Shown: positions 37,617 through 46,634, counted from the first letter of the stretch. The stretch is 64,000 bases of DNA from Corynebacterium marinum DSM 44953 (GCF_000835165.1 NZ_CP007790.1:496001-560000), one strand, 5' to 3'. Numbers and translations are program-made. Notes: generated by a model from the sequence alone, not told the origin.

Positions 37617-39195
37617 CGCAGCGCGGCCCGTCGCCGCCGGCGTCGATCTCGGGTGCGACTTCGGCCTCGCCGAAGTCGGCGCCCGGGGTGCCCACGGTGT
37701 CCTCGGGGGAGGGGGCGGTGGAGGAGGAGGGGGTGAGGGCGGCGTCTCCGGTCGGACCGTTCCAGTCGTCGTGGGTGACCACGATGAAGGTGCCCGCGTC
37801 CAGGCCCGCGTTGGAGGTGACCGGGATGCCGCCCAGTGTTTCCGCCAGCTCCAGCGCACGGGGGTCGGCGGCATCGGCGACGACGATCTGGCTCTGGTAG
37901 TAGATGCCCGGCAGAGCGTTGGTCACCTCGGCGACCTGGTAGCCCTCTTCCGTGAGCCAGCCACCGACGCCGCCGGCGAGCCCGGCGGTCGCGCCGGCGT
38001 TGAGGACGGTGATGTCTATCCCCGGCAGCGGTGCGGCGGGAGATTCCGTGGGGGCCTGATCCGTTTCTGAGTCCGGGAGCTCCTTCGTGCCCAGCAGCTC
38101 GTCCATGTACGCGTGCACGGTGGGGACGTCGACGGTGACGATGGATTCACCGAAGTCGCCGACGCCGTCGATGGAGGTGACGGGGATGGTGTTGAAGACG
38201 ACGTTGCCGCCGGCGAGGTTGGCCAGCTGGGTGGCGAACGACATGATGTCCCAGTTCTCGTCGATGACCACGGAGCGCTCGACGGCGGTGCCCATGTCGG
38301 AGAGCTTCGACGGGTTGGTCAGGGTGCCGGCGGCCAGGACCTTGTTCACCAGGGAGGCCATGAACGCCTGCTGGCGGACGATGCGGTCGAGGTCGCCGCG
38401 CGGCAGGCCGTGGCGCTGGCGCACGAACGCGAGCGCCTCGGCGCCGTCGAGGGTCTGCACCCCGGCATGGAAATCGGCGCCGGAGAACTCGTCCTGGACG
38501 TCGTTGTTGAGACACACGTCGACGCCGCCGACGGCGTCGGTGAGCAGAACGAAGCCGAAGAGTCCGACCTCGGCGTAGTGGTCGACCTCCACGCCGGTGA
38601 GATCGGAGACCGCGCCGATCAGGCCCTGGCGTCCCGCGTCGGTGGCCAGGTTCTCGATGCGTTTCTCGTCGTCCTCGCCCTCTGCGAGGAGCTCGTCGCG
38701 CCGGGCCACCTTGTGGGAGGCGAAGGCCCCGTTGATCTTCATGTTCCCGAACTCATCGTCGTTGATGTACGTGTCCCGGGGGATGGAGACCGCGGTGGCG
38801 GAGGAACCGTCGTTGGGCACGCGGATGATCATGATGGTGTCGGTGTTCTCCTCGCCGTCGTCCACGCCGGCGCGCAGCCGCTCGAGTTCCTCGTCGGACA
38901 GAGGGTTGCCCTGCGCATCAGAGCGGGAATCGGACCCGACCAGCAGAATATCGGTGGCGCCGTCCGGGGCGCGTCCTTTCATGCCCTGCCCGCCGCCGAG
39001 GGCGAGGTTGCCGGCGGAGGCGACGTCGTTGCCCAGGCGGCCGACGGAGAAGTACCCCAGGGCGGAGACCAGCAGCACCAGCACGGACAGCACCACGACG
39101 GCGGCCTTGACCGGCGTCGGCCCGGCCTGGCGGACGGAGGGTCCTGCGGGCGGTGCTGCCTGGATATCGCGCACGCGGCGGTACTTGTCACTCAC
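37609..39195 (-). CDS. LytR-CpsA-Psr family glycopolymer transferase with LytR_C domain
   Basis: A 528-residue membrane protein of the LCP family, which attaches arabinogalactan or other glycans to peptidoglycan. It has a short cytosolic N-terminus, one membrane helix (about residues 30-50), the LCP catalytic domain (about 80-320) with the pyrophosphate-binding SDSRSDA, SIPRDT and RQQ motifs, and a C-terminal LytR_C domain (about 385-480) followed by a low-complexity tail. The GTG at 39195 has TAGACT (minus strand, 39204-39209) ending eight bases upstream; the alternative GTG at 39201 would be too close. It is divergent from wbbL, the gene for arabinogalactan linker synthesis. Confidence 0.88.
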   Translation of the reverse strand: MSDKYRRVRDIQAAPPAGPSVRQAGPTPVKAAVVVLSVLVLLVSALGYFSVGRLGNDVASAGNLALGGGQGMKGRAPDGATDILLVGSDSRSDAQGNPLSDEELERLRAGVDDGEENTDTIMIIRVPNDGSSATAVSIPRDTYINDDEFGNMKINGAFASHKVARRDELLAEGEDDEKRIENLATDAGRQGLIGAVSDLTGVEVDHYAEVGLFGFVLLTDAVGGVDVCLNNDVQDEFSGADFHAGVQTLDGAEALAFVRQRHGLPRGDLDRIVRQQAFMASLVNKVLAAGTLTNPSKLSDMGTAVERSVVIDENWDIMSFATQLANLAGGNVVFNTIPVTSIDGVGDFGESIVTVDVPTVHAYMDELLGTKELPDSETDQAPTESPAAPLPGIDITVLNAGATAGLAGGVGGWLTEEGYQVAEVTNALPGIYYQSQIVVADAADPRALELAETLGGIPVTSNAGLDAGTFIVVTHDDWNGPTGDAALTPSSSTAPSPEDTVGTPGADFGEAEVAPEIDAGGDGPRCVN

Positions 39196-39203
39196 GGGCA
39201 CTT

Positions 39204-39258
39204 AGTCTAGGCCATCGGAGTGGCGGTCCAGGGCGTGGACGGGCGACCGCACTATGCT
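39204..39258. promoter_or_regulatory. Back-to-back leaderless promoters, LCP gene and wbbL
   Basis: TAGACT on the minus strand (39204-39209) serves GTG 39195, and TATGCT on the plus strand (39253-39258) serves GTG 39268 nine bases later. The start codons are 73 bases apart. Confidence 0.5.
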
Positions 39259-39267
39259 GTCCACATT

Positions 39268-40173
39268 GTGACCAACTCGCAGACGCCACCGGTCGCCGTG
39301 ATCACGGTGACGTACTCCCCGGGCCGCCATCTGGCGGCCTTCCTCGACAGCCTGCCCGCGGCCACGGCCCAGGGCGTGCATGTCGTCCTCGCCGACAACG
39401 GTTCCCGGGACGGGGTGCCGGAGGAAGCGGCGTCGAGAAGCAGCAACGTGGAGTTCCTGCCCACCGGGGGAAACCTCGGCTACGGGGCGGGAATGAACGC
39501 GGGTGCGCGCCAGCTCCGGCCGCTGCGCGACGCAGGTGAGATCGACCCGGAGTTCCTGGTGCTGAGCAACCCCGACGTGGTGTTCGGGGAGGGGGCGATC
39601 GACGAGCTGATCGCCTGCGCGCGCCGCTGGCCGGACGCCGCGGCCGTCGGACCCGGGATTGTCGAGCCGGACGGCAGCGTCTACCCCTCCGCGCGTGCGG
39701 TGCCGACCCTGGGCAGCGGCATCGGACACGCCCTCCTCGGCCAGATCTGGCCGGCAAATCCCTGGACGCGCGCCTACCGCGACGACGCGGACATGGCGAC
39801 GGAGCGCCTCGCCGGGTGGCTCTCCGGCTCCTGCCTTCTGGTGCGCTGGGACGCGTTCGACGCGGTGGGCGGTTTTGACGAGCGCTACTTCATGTACCTG
39901 GAGGACGTCGACCTGGGCGACAGATTCACCCGCGCCGGCTACGACAACGTCTTCTGCCCGACGGCCACCATCACCCACGCGCGGGGGCACGTCGCGGGAG
40001 AACACTCCGACACCATGCTGCCCGCCCACCATGAATCGGCCTATCGTTTCCAGGCGGACCGGCTGCCGCACTGGTGGCAGGCGCCGCTGCGCCTGGTGAT
40101 CCGCGCCGGGCTCAGCGCCCGCAGCGCCATGGCTGTCGCCCGGGCCCGAACCAGCAACCGAAAGGACTCCTGA
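39268..40173 (+). CDS. wbbL: Rhamnosyltransferase WbbL
   Basis: A 301-residue GT2-family glycosyltransferase that adds rhamnose to the decaprenyl-PP-GlcNAc linker of arabinogalactan. The N-terminal VAVITVTYSPG, the nucleotide-sugar pocket VLADNGSRDG (about residue 47) and the NPDVVF (DxD-like) region (about 100), as well as the acceptor-loop FMYLEDVDLGDR (about 210), match the mycobacterial WbbL pattern. The GTG at 39268 is chosen because TATGCT ends nine bases before it and no ribosome site is seen; an ATG upstream at 39220 falls in the promoter. manC follows two bases after its stop. Confidence 0.88.
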   Translation: MTNSQTPPVAVITVTYSPGRHLAAFLDSLPAATAQGVHVVLADNGSRDGVPEEAASRSSNVEFLPTGGNLGYGAGMNAGARQLRPLRDAGEIDPEFLVLSNPDVVFGEGAIDELIACARRWPDAAAVGPGIVEPDGSVYPSARAVPTLGSGIGHALLGQIWPANPWTRAYRDDADMATERLAGWLSGSCLLVRWDAFDAVGGFDERYFMYLEDVDLGDRFTRAGYDNVFCPTATITHARGHVAGEHSDTMLPAHHESAYRFQADRLPHWWQAPLRLVIRAGLSARSAMAVARARTSNRKDS

Positions 40174-40175
40174 CC

Positions 40176-41267
40176 GTGACCGATCTCAAGGCCGATCCCT
40201 CCCGGACTGACGCCGTCATCCTCGTCGGAGGTCGCGGCACCCGCCTGCGCCCCCTGACGGTGAACACCCCGAAGCCGATGCTGCCTACCGCCGGGTACCC
40301 GTTCCTCCAGCACCTGCTGGCGCGTATCAAGGCCGCGGGCATCACCCACGTCGTGCTCGGCACCTCGTACAAGGCGGAGGTCTTCGAGGAGTACTTCGGC
40401 GACGGTTCCGAGATGGGTCTGGAGATCGAGTACGTCGTCGAGAAGGAGGCGCTGGGCACCGGCGGCGGCATCCGCAACGTCTACGACCGGCTGCGCCACG
40501 AGACCGTCATGGTCTTCAACGGCGACGTCCTCGGCGGAACCGACCTGCGCGCCATCCTGGACACCCATGTGGCCAAGGACGCCGATCTGACGATGCATCT
40601 GGTCCGCGTCGCAGACCCGCGGGCCTTCGGCTGCGTGCCCACGGACGTGGAAGGGCGCGTGCTCGAGTTCCTGGAGAAGACCGAGGATCCGCCGACCGAC
40701 CAGATCAACGCCGGTTGCTACGTGTTCAGGCGGGAACTCATCGAGCAGATCCCCGCGGGCAGGGCCGTGTCCGTCGAGCGCGAGACTTTCCCGGCGCTCC
40801 TGGAGCAGGATCGCCGCGTGTACGGCCACGTCGACCACGCCTACTGGCGCGACATGGGCCGTCCCGACGACTTCGTGCGCGGTTCCTCCGACCTGGTGCG
40901 CGGCATTGCTCATTCACCTCTGCTGGAGGGCCGTACCGGGGAGGCGCTCATCGACGCCTCCGCGGGCGTCGCGGCGGGAAGCATCCTGGTCGGCGGCACG
41001 TGGGTGGGCCGGGGTTCGGAGATCGGCGCCGGCTGCCGGCTCGACGACTCCGTCGTGTTCGACGGGGTGACCATCGAGCCGGGCGCGATCGTCCGCAACT
41101 CGATCATCGCGTCGGGGGCCAGGATCGGGGCGAACGCCCGGATCACCGACTGCGTCATCGGCGAGGGGGCGCAGATCGGCGCCCGGTGCGAGCTCCAGGG
41201 GGGGATGCGTGTCTGGCCGGGCGTGGTCATCCCGGACAACGGGGTCCGTTTTTCCTCGGATGCGTGA
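40176..41267 (+). CDS. manC: Mannose-1-phosphate guanylyltransferase
   Basis: A 363-residue nucleotidyltransferase that makes GDP-mannose for phosphatidylinositol mannosides, lipomannan and protein mannosylation. The N-terminal catalytic motif ILVGGRGTRLRPLT with KPMLP (about residues 18-40) and the metal-binding FNGDVLGG (about 111) are followed by a left-handed beta-helix (hexapeptide repeats, about 255-350). In C. glutamicum the gene at this place next to wbbL is manC. The GTG at 40176 follows AAAGGA with a nine-base spacer. Close relatives act on glucose-1-phosphate, so substrate rests on context. Confidence 0.88.
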   Translation: MTDLKADPSRTDAVILVGGRGTRLRPLTVNTPKPMLPTAGYPFLQHLLARIKAAGITHVVLGTSYKAEVFEEYFGDGSEMGLEIEYVVEKEALGTGGGIRNVYDRLRHETVMVFNGDVLGGTDLRAILDTHVAKDADLTMHLVRVADPRAFGCVPTDVEGRVLEFLEKTEDPPTDQINAGCYVFRRELIEQIPAGRAVSVERETFPALLEQDRRVYGHVDHAYWRDMGRPDDFVRGSSDLVRGIAHSPLLEGRTGEALIDASAGVAAGSILVGGTWVGRGSEIGAGCRLDDSVVFDGVTIEPGAIVRNSIIASGARIGANARITDCVIGEGAQIGARCELQGGMRVWPGVVIPDNGVRFSSDA

Positions 41268-41541
41268 CGACACGCCGATAAACCTGGCAGTTGTTGCCAG
41301 GAATTTTCTCGCCCACGAGATGTAGTGCCCCCGAGGTTTACCCCCGCAGATTTTTGGTTGTGACTGGTGTGGCTGGTGTTGTTTACGTCCTGCGGAAATG
41401 CTGGCCTCGTGAAAATTCCCGTCGGTAGCGGTTGACGACATTTAGTGATCAGGTGTGTAATCGCATCAGTGTTAGAAGCGCCACACGGCGGCTTCGGAAG
41501 AATCACCAGTGCAATTACACCGAGCGGAGAAGGGGGAGACC
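41268..41541. other. Intergenic region upstream of whiB2
   Basis: A 274-base gap with a lower G+C content than its neighbours. A sigma-A-like pair TTGACG (41432-41437) and TGTAAT (41456-41461), 18 bases apart, would start whiB2 transcription with a leader of about 75 bases. No ORF is supported. Nothing else stands out. Confidence 0.5.
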
Positions 41542-41859
41542 GTGGAAAAGATGGCTGACGGCGCCGTTCTCCGTGGAGGGATGAGCAGTATCACCGGATT
41601 GGCGGTAGGAATGGGCCTCGACGAGCTTTTCGGAGCCGTGGAACAGGAATGGCAGGATCAGGCGCTCTGCGCGCAGACTGATCCGGAGGCCTTCTTCCCG
41701 GAGAAGGGCGGCTCCACCCGTGAGGCCAAGCGGATCTGCATGGCCTGCGCGGTCCGCGACGAGTGCCTGGAGTATGCCCTCGAACACGACGAGCGTTTCG
41801 GAATCTGGGGTGGCCTGTCCGACCGTGAACGCCGACGGCTGAAGAAGCAGATCGGCTGA
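41542..41859 (+). CDS. whcD: WhiB2-type Fe-S regulator
   Basis: A 105-residue WhiB-family protein, an Fe-S regulator of cell division and envelope genes in actinobacteria (WhiB2/WhcD type). The four cluster ligands are C43, C66, C69 and C75 (C-x22-C-x2-C-x5-C), followed by the GIWGG turn near residue 86 and a basic DRERRRLKKQ tail for DNA contact. The GTG at 41542 follows GGGGGAG; ATGs at 41551 and 41581 are alternatives. The gene lies between manC and the divergently linked zincin-like gene, as in other Mycobacteriales. A hairpin terminates it. Confidence 0.88.
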   Translation: MEKMADGAVLRGGMSSITGLAVGMGLDELFGAVEQEWQDQALCAQTDPEAFFPEKGGSTREAKRICMACAVRDECLEYALEHDERFGIWGGLSDRERRRLKKQIG

Positions 41860-41871
41860 CCGCTCATTTCC

Positions 41872-41896
41872 GCGGCCCTGTATTCAGGGCCGCTTT
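41872..41896 (+). terminator. Terminator after whcD
   Basis: GCGGCCCTG (41872-41880) pairs with CAGGGCCGC (41885-41893) around TATT, followed by TTT. It also sits close to the end of the convergent gene. Confidence 0.8.
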
Positions 41897-41927
41897 CTGG
41901 ATTCCGGGGCAGTCTCCTGCGCCACCT

Positions 41928-42383
41928 TCACCACTGGAAACCCGGGTCGATGTCCCCCGGGTCCAGGTTGAGGAACTGCGCCACAAGAGACGTGAGGATC
42001 ATGGCCAACAGTTCCTCGCGTTCCTGCGCAGTCACCGTGCGCTGTTCGACGGGCATGCGGAACAGCACCAGCCGGGCGCGGGTGGGCTGCCCCTGGGCGT
42101 CGACGCCCGCGGGGATGAGACGCCCGAGGGGCACCGGGCCGTCGGCGATGATTTCGTCGGGCAGGACGGTCATGTCGGAGCGCAGGCGCATCCTGGGCAC
42201 GGTGTCCACCGCGATATCCAGGTTCGCCAGCTGTTCCGGGTAGGAGTGCTGGAGCGGTGCGTAGGCCTCCAGCACCGCCACGTCGAAGGACTCCGCGCGG
42301 GTGCGGTAGCGGGGCGCGTCCATGGGCAGGAGGGGACCGCGCAGGCCCCTGCCGTGCCGGTCGCGGAAAGTCCTGGTGTGCAT
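41928..42383 (-). CDS. Zincin-like protein with degenerate active site (PF06262 type)
   Basis: A 151-residue protein like M. tuberculosis Rv3259, annotated as a metallopeptidase. The N-terminal RDRHGRGLRGPLLP, the central LDIAVDTVPRM and the DGPVPLGRLIPAGV segments identify the family. In other members an HExxH motif follows, but here the matching helix reads LLAMILTSLVAQFLNLDP, so no zinc-binding histidines are left and protease activity is unlikely. TATGAT (minus strand, 42391-42396) ends seven bases before ATG 42383, so the mRNA is probably leaderless. It is divergent from DUF3499. Confidence 0.8.
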   Translation of the reverse strand: MHTRTFRDRHGRGLRGPLLPMDAPRYRTRAESFDVAVLEAYAPLQHSYPEQLANLDIAVDTVPRMRLRSDMTVLPDEIIADGPVPLGRLIPAGVDAQGQPTRARLVLFRMPVEQRTVTAQEREELLAMILTSLVAQFLNLDPGDIDPGFQW

Positions 42384-42390
42384 GGTGCCG

Positions 42391-42463
42391 ATCATAGGAC
42401 GGGCCGTGCGCGGGCGGCGGGCGGCGCGCGGCGCTACCGGAATCTCAAGGGAGGGTTTAGACT
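42391..42463. promoter_or_regulatory. Back-to-back leaderless promoters, zincin-like gene and DUF3499 gene
   Basis: TATGAT on the minus strand (42391-42396) ends seven bases before ATG 42383. TAGACT on the plus strand (42458-42463) ends eight bases before GTG 42472. Confidence 0.5.
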
Positions 42464-42471
42464 CGGTCGTT

Positions 42472-42900
42472 GTGAGCCAGTTCCGACGTTGTTCCCGACC
42501 GGGCTGCGGCAAGCCTGCCGTAGCCACCATGACCTATGCCTACGCAGAGTCCACCGCCGTGGTGGGTCCGCTGGCGCCCGCCGCGGAGCCCCACAGCTGG
42601 GACCTGTGCGACCACCACGCGGAGAAGATCACCGCGCCGCTGGGATGGGAGATGCTGCGGGTCAACCACATCGACATCGACGACGACGAGGATCTCACCG
42701 CGCTCGCCGAGGCGGTGCGGGAGGCCGGCCGCGTCACCAGCGGGCTCGTCGAATCCGACGGACCGTCGCTCGACCCGGTGGACCCCGCGGACCCGGACAC
42801 CTCCATCCATCCGGTCCACCAGTCGAAGCGGCTCAACGATGAACGGCAGCGCCGCCGGGCCCACCTCCGTCTGGTCGAGGACGACGCTCCGGGGGAGTGA
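42472..42900 (+). CDS. DUF3499 family protein
   Basis: A 142-residue protein of the DUF3499 family, common in Mycobacteriales. The N-terminus has a probable zinc site: C8 and C13 in RRCSRPGCGKPA, and later DLCDHHAEK with another Cys and two His (about residues 46-49). The C-terminal third is acidic then basic, without fold prediction. The GTG start at 42472 follows a TAGACT box at eight bases with no ribosome site. It precedes the phosphomannomutase gene in the same order as in C. glutamicum. Confidence 0.82.
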   Translation: MSQFRRCSRPGCGKPAVATMTYAYAESTAVVGPLAPAAEPHSWDLCDHHAEKITAPLGWEMLRVNHIDIDDDEDLTALAEAVREAGRVTSGLVESDGPSLDPVDPADPDTSIHPVHQSKRLNDERQRRRAHLRLVEDDAPGE

Positions 42901-43005
42901 ACCCGCCTCGCTTCGAGGAGGCCCCCAGGGTGCCGGGGTACTATCCTCTGCTTAGTGTCCGGCCCTCATTTCCCGGGCCCCAAGTAGAAAGCGACCCGAT
43001 CCCCC

Positions 43006-44382
43006 ATGGCATTCCTGCGCACCCGTGAAGACGTGTCCTCCGTGATCAAGGCTTACGACGTCCGAGGGGTCGTCGGCGATGAGATCACCCCGGAATTCAT
43101 CCGGGACACCGGCGCCGCCTTCGGCTTCCTCCTGCGGGGCGAGGGGGAGACCACCGTCGCCGTCGGGCACGACATGCGCCCCTCCTCCCCGGAACTGGCC
43201 GCCGCCTTCGCGGAGGGCGTGACATCGCAGGGTCTGGACGTGATCATGCTGGGCCTGACCTCCACGGACCAGCTCTACTTCGCCGCCGGCACCCTGGAAT
43301 GCGCCGGCGCGATGTTCACCGCCTCGCACAACCCGGCCCAGTACAACGGCATCAAGCTGTGCCGCGCGGGCGCCCGCCCCGTCAGCCAGGACACGGGGCT
43401 CGCCGAGATCATCGGCATGCTCGTGGACGGCGTCCCGGCGTACGAGGGTGCGCGGGGTGAGTCCTCCGAACGCGACGTCCTCGCCGACTACGGCGCATAC
43501 CTGCGCGGCCTGGTCGACCTCGGCGCCATCCGCCCGCTGGTCGTCGCCGTCGACGCCGCCAACGGCATGGGCGGGCACACCGTCCCCGAGGTGTTCCGCG
43601 ACCTGCCGTTGGACATCCGGCCCCTCTACTTCGAGCTGGACGGCACCTTCCCCAACCACGAGGCGAACCCCCTGGACCCGAAGAACCTGGTGGACCTGCA
43701 GAAGTTCACCGTCGAGCAGGGCGCCGACATCGGGCTGGCCTTCGACGGCGACGCCGACCGGTGCTTCGTCATCGACGAGAACGGCGACCCGGTGAGCCCT
43801 TCGGCGATCTGCGCGATCGTCGCCAAGCGTTACCTGCGGGAGCATGCGGGGGCGACGATCATCCACAACCTCATCACCTCGAAGTCGGTGCCGGAGATCA
43901 TCGCCGAGGAGGGCGGCACGGCCGTGCGCACGCGTGTGGGCCACTCCTTCATCAAATCGACGATGGCGGAGACCGGTGCGGTCTTCGGAGGGGAGCACTC
44001 CGCGCACTACTACTTCACGGAGTTCTTCAACGCCGACTCCGGCATCCTCGCCGCGATGCACGTGCTCGCCGCGCTGGGAAGCCAGGGCGAGCCGCTCAGC
44101 CGCATGATGGCCGAATACGAGCGCTACGAGGCTTCCGGCGAGATCAACTCCACCGTCACGGACCAGAAGGCCAGCACGCAGGCGGTCCTCGACGCCTTCG
44201 CGGACCGCATCGAGTCCGTCGACCGCCTCGACGGGGTCACCGTGGAGCTGAAGGGCACCGAGGCCTGGTTCAACGTCCGCGCCTCCAACACGGAGCCGTT
44301 GCTGCGCCTGAACGTCGAGGCCCCCACCCGGGCCGAAGTTGACGCCCTGGTCGGGGAGATCCTCTCCATCATCCGCGCCTGA
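43006..44382 (+). CDS. manB: Phosphomannomutase
   Basis: A 458-residue alpha-D-phosphohexomutase that converts mannose-6-phosphate to mannose-1-phosphate for GDP-mannose. The phosphoserine loop FTASHNP carries Ser107; the metal loop DGDADR starts at Asp247; the sugar loop GGEHSAHYYF (about residue 325) and the phosphate-binding C-terminal RASNTEPLLRLN are all present. Together with manA and manC it completes the mannose activation pathway in this window. The ribosome site is weak (AGAAAGCGA 15-20 bases upstream). Confidence 0.93.
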   Translation: MAFLRTREDVSSVIKAYDVRGVVGDEITPEFIRDTGAAFGFLLRGEGETTVAVGHDMRPSSPELAAAFAEGVTSQGLDVIMLGLTSTDQLYFAAGTLECAGAMFTASHNPAQYNGIKLCRAGARPVSQDTGLAEIIGMLVDGVPAYEGARGESSERDVLADYGAYLRGLVDLGAIRPLVVAVDAANGMGGHTVPEVFRDLPLDIRPLYFELDGTFPNHEANPLDPKNLVDLQKFTVEQGADIGLAFDGDADRCFVIDENGDPVSPSAICAIVAKRYLREHAGATIIHNLITSKSVPEIIAEEGGTAVRTRVGHSFIKSTMAETGAVFGGEHSAHYYFTEFFNADSGILAAMHVLAALGSQGEPLSRMMAEYERYEASGEINSTVTDQKASTQAVLDAFADRIESVDRLDGVTVELKGTEAWFNVRASNTEPLLRLNVEAPTRAEVDALVGEILSIIRA

Positions 44383-44442
44383 GAAGCCCCGCCGGTAGCG
44401 AACACGGCCGGTGCGCGCGAACGGACAGTTATCCTGGAACGC

Positions 44443-45444
44443 ATGGATAACAGTTCCCTCGAGGCCTACCTGGACGGCTCCACCTACAACCGGGAGACAG
44501 TCAGGTTCTACGACGTCGCCCACGAAGGCGCCCAGATCCGTGCCGTCGTGGGGGCCATCCCCTCGCTCCGGGGGCTGCACCAGCTGCAGCCGCGCAGCGT
44601 CGTGGTCGTCGCGATGGACCAGGTGTCGGACGCCTCCGCACGGTTCGTCGGGCGGATGCGGTCCCCGCTGCGCACGCCGCTGGTGATCACCGACTCCCTG
44701 CCCAGCTACGTCGGCGCCCTGGACATCGTCATCGTCCTCGGCGACCGCGCCGACGACCCCGACACCTCCCGGGGGCTGATCAGCGCGGACCGCCGCGGAG
44801 CGACCACCATCCTGGTCGGCCCGCCGCGCGGACCGATCCTGGAGGACGCGCCGGACGACACCATCGTCGTCCCCGCGTTGCCCACCGTCTTCGGGGCATC
44901 GCCCGCCCGCTCCATCGCCGCCCTGAGCGCCGTTCTGGATCTGCTCGAGGAAGACTCCGATCTGGTCGCGCAGCGCCTCAGCGACACCGCCGACTGCGTC
45001 GACGAGGAACTGGAGCAGCTGTCCCCCGAGCGGGATTCCCTGGTCAACCCCGGCCGGCAGCTACGGGAGTACGTCGACCTGGCCCGCGTCGTCCACACCG
45101 GGCGCGGCAGGCCGGGATTCGCCGTGGCCGAGCTCATGTCCGTCGTCTGGTCCCTCAAGGGAATGGCCTCCGGAGTCGCCGCCGTCGACGAGCTGGAGCT
45201 TCCTCCCCCGGCGCCGGAGCACAACATCTTCCACGATCCGTTACTGGACGGCCCCGTCGATTTGCTAGCCTTGAAGGTTGTTGTCTGGGCAGAGGATCCC
45301 GACGTGGCCGCCGCGCTGCCCGGTGCCATCGCCGTCAACTGCGACACCCCGGGCACCGGCCCGTTGGCCGCCGCACTGAAACTCATCACCCGAGGCCTCG
45401 CGGCAACGGCGTACGACCTGCCCGAAGCCCCATCGGAGGACTAA
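44443..45444 (+). CDS. TobH-like SIS-fold protein
   Basis: A 333-residue protein like M. tuberculosis TobH (Rv3256c), found between the phosphomannomutase and manA genes in Mycobacteriales. Two SIS-like halves are visible (about residues 30-165 and 250-333); it resembles the family of bifunctional phosphoglucose/phosphomannose isomerases but no known catalytic motif is obvious. Function is not established. TATCCT at 44430-44435 ends seven bases before ATG 44443, suggesting a leaderless mRNA. manA follows after five bases. Confidence 0.8.
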   Translation: MDNSSLEAYLDGSTYNRETVRFYDVAHEGAQIRAVVGAIPSLRGLHQLQPRSVVVVAMDQVSDASARFVGRMRSPLRTPLVITDSLPSYVGALDIVIVLGDRADDPDTSRGLISADRRGATTILVGPPRGPILEDAPDDTIVVPALPTVFGASPARSIAALSAVLDLLEEDSDLVAQRLSDTADCVDEELEQLSPERDSLVNPGRQLREYVDLARVVHTGRGRPGFAVAELMSVVWSLKGMASGVAAVDELELPPPAPEHNIFHDPLLDGPVDLLALKVVVWAEDPDVAAALPGAIAVNCDTPGTGPLAAALKLITRGLAATAYDLPEAPSED

Positions 45445-45449
45445 ACTAG

Positions 45450-46610
45450 ATGCAGAAGCTGACCGGCACGCTCCGGAGCTACCCCTGGGGATCGCGCACC
45501 CTCATTCCGGAGCTGCGTGGACTTCCCTCACCCTCCACCCGCCCGGAGGCGGAGTTGTGGTTCGGAGCCCATCCAGTAGGTTCGTCGACCATCCAGGACC
45601 GGGCCCTCACCGACATCATTGCCGCGGATCCCGTCGCGGCGCTCGGCAGTCGCGTGTACGGGCAGTACGGCGACAACCTGCCTTTCCTGCTCAAGATCCT
45701 CGCCGCCGCGGAGCCGCTGTCCCTCCAGGCGCACCCGTCGGCTGAACAGGCCAGAGAAGGCTTCGAGCGGGAGAACAGGCTCGGCATCCCCCTCAACGCG
45801 GGCAACCGCAACTACCGGGATCCCCGGCACAAACCGGAGCTCGTCGTCGCGCTCACAGATTTTCACGCGATGGTGGGCTTCCGCCCCCTCGACCAGACCC
45901 TCGAGCTCTTCGCGGTGCTGGCGTGCCCCGAACTCGACCGCTACCTGACGATCCTGGACCCCGCGGCCGAGACAGACAGCCTCCGCGGCCTGTTCACCAC
46001 GTGGATCACCATCCCGTCGGCCGCGCGCAGGCAGCTTATCGACGCCGTCGTCGCCGCCGCCCGGAACCGGCCCGCCTGCGGGGACTGGATCTCCGGCGTC
46101 CTGTCGACGGTGCTCGAGCTGCAGGAACGCTACCCCGGGGACATCGGCGTGCTCGGTGCCCTGCTGCTCAACCACCTGCAGCTGTCTCCGGGGGAGGCCC
46201 TCTACCTCGACGCGGGGCACCTCCACGCGTACGTCAGCGGGCTGGGCGTCGAGGTCATGGCCAACTCGGACAACGTTCTGCGCGGCGGCCTGACGTCCAA
46301 GTACGTCGACGTCCCGGAACTCGTCCGGATCCTCGACTTCACCTCGCTCAGCGATCCGGTGGTCACCCCCGTCGACGGCGAATACGTCGTCCCCGCCGGC
46401 GAGTTCCGGCTCCTCCACAGCCGGTTGACCGCCGGAGAAGAACTGCTGGTCGACCATGACGGCCCCTCCATCGCACTGTGCACCTCCGGGACGGTAACCC
46501 TGGGGGACCTGGAACTCAGCCCCGGTGAAGCCGTGTGGATCCCCGCCTGCGACCCGGCGTGCGCCGCCACGTCGGCGTCCACGGGCGAACTCTTCATCGC
46601 CCGGGCCTGA
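45450..46610 (+). CDS. manA: Mannose-6-phosphate isomerase, class I
   Basis: A 386-residue zinc enzyme that interconverts fructose-6-phosphate and mannose-6-phosphate. Zinc ligands are in QAHPS (about residue 93), HKPELVVAL (about 128) and the LDAGHLHAYV strand (about 253). The core motif DNVLRGGLTSKYVDV is intact. GGAGGA lies nine bases upstream of the ATG, and the start codon is five bases after the TobH-like gene, so the two are co-transcribed. It feeds manB and manC. Confidence 0.95.
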   Translation: MQKLTGTLRSYPWGSRTLIPELRGLPSPSTRPEAELWFGAHPVGSSTIQDRALTDIIAADPVAALGSRVYGQYGDNLPFLLKILAAAEPLSLQAHPSAEQAREGFERENRLGIPLNAGNRNYRDPRHKPELVVALTDFHAMVGFRPLDQTLELFAVLACPELDRYLTILDPAAETDSLRGLFTTWITIPSAARRQLIDAVVAAARNRPACGDWISGVLSTVLELQERYPGDIGVLGALLLNHLQLSPGEALYLDAGHLHAYVSGLGVEVMANSDNVLRGGLTSKYVDVPELVRILDFTSLSDPVVTPVDGEYVVPAGEFRLLHSRLTAGEELLVDHDGPSIALCTSGTVTLGDLELSPGEAVWIPACDPACAATSASTGELFIARA

Positions 46611-46634
46611 CGCGCGGGGCCGGGAGCACCCAGC

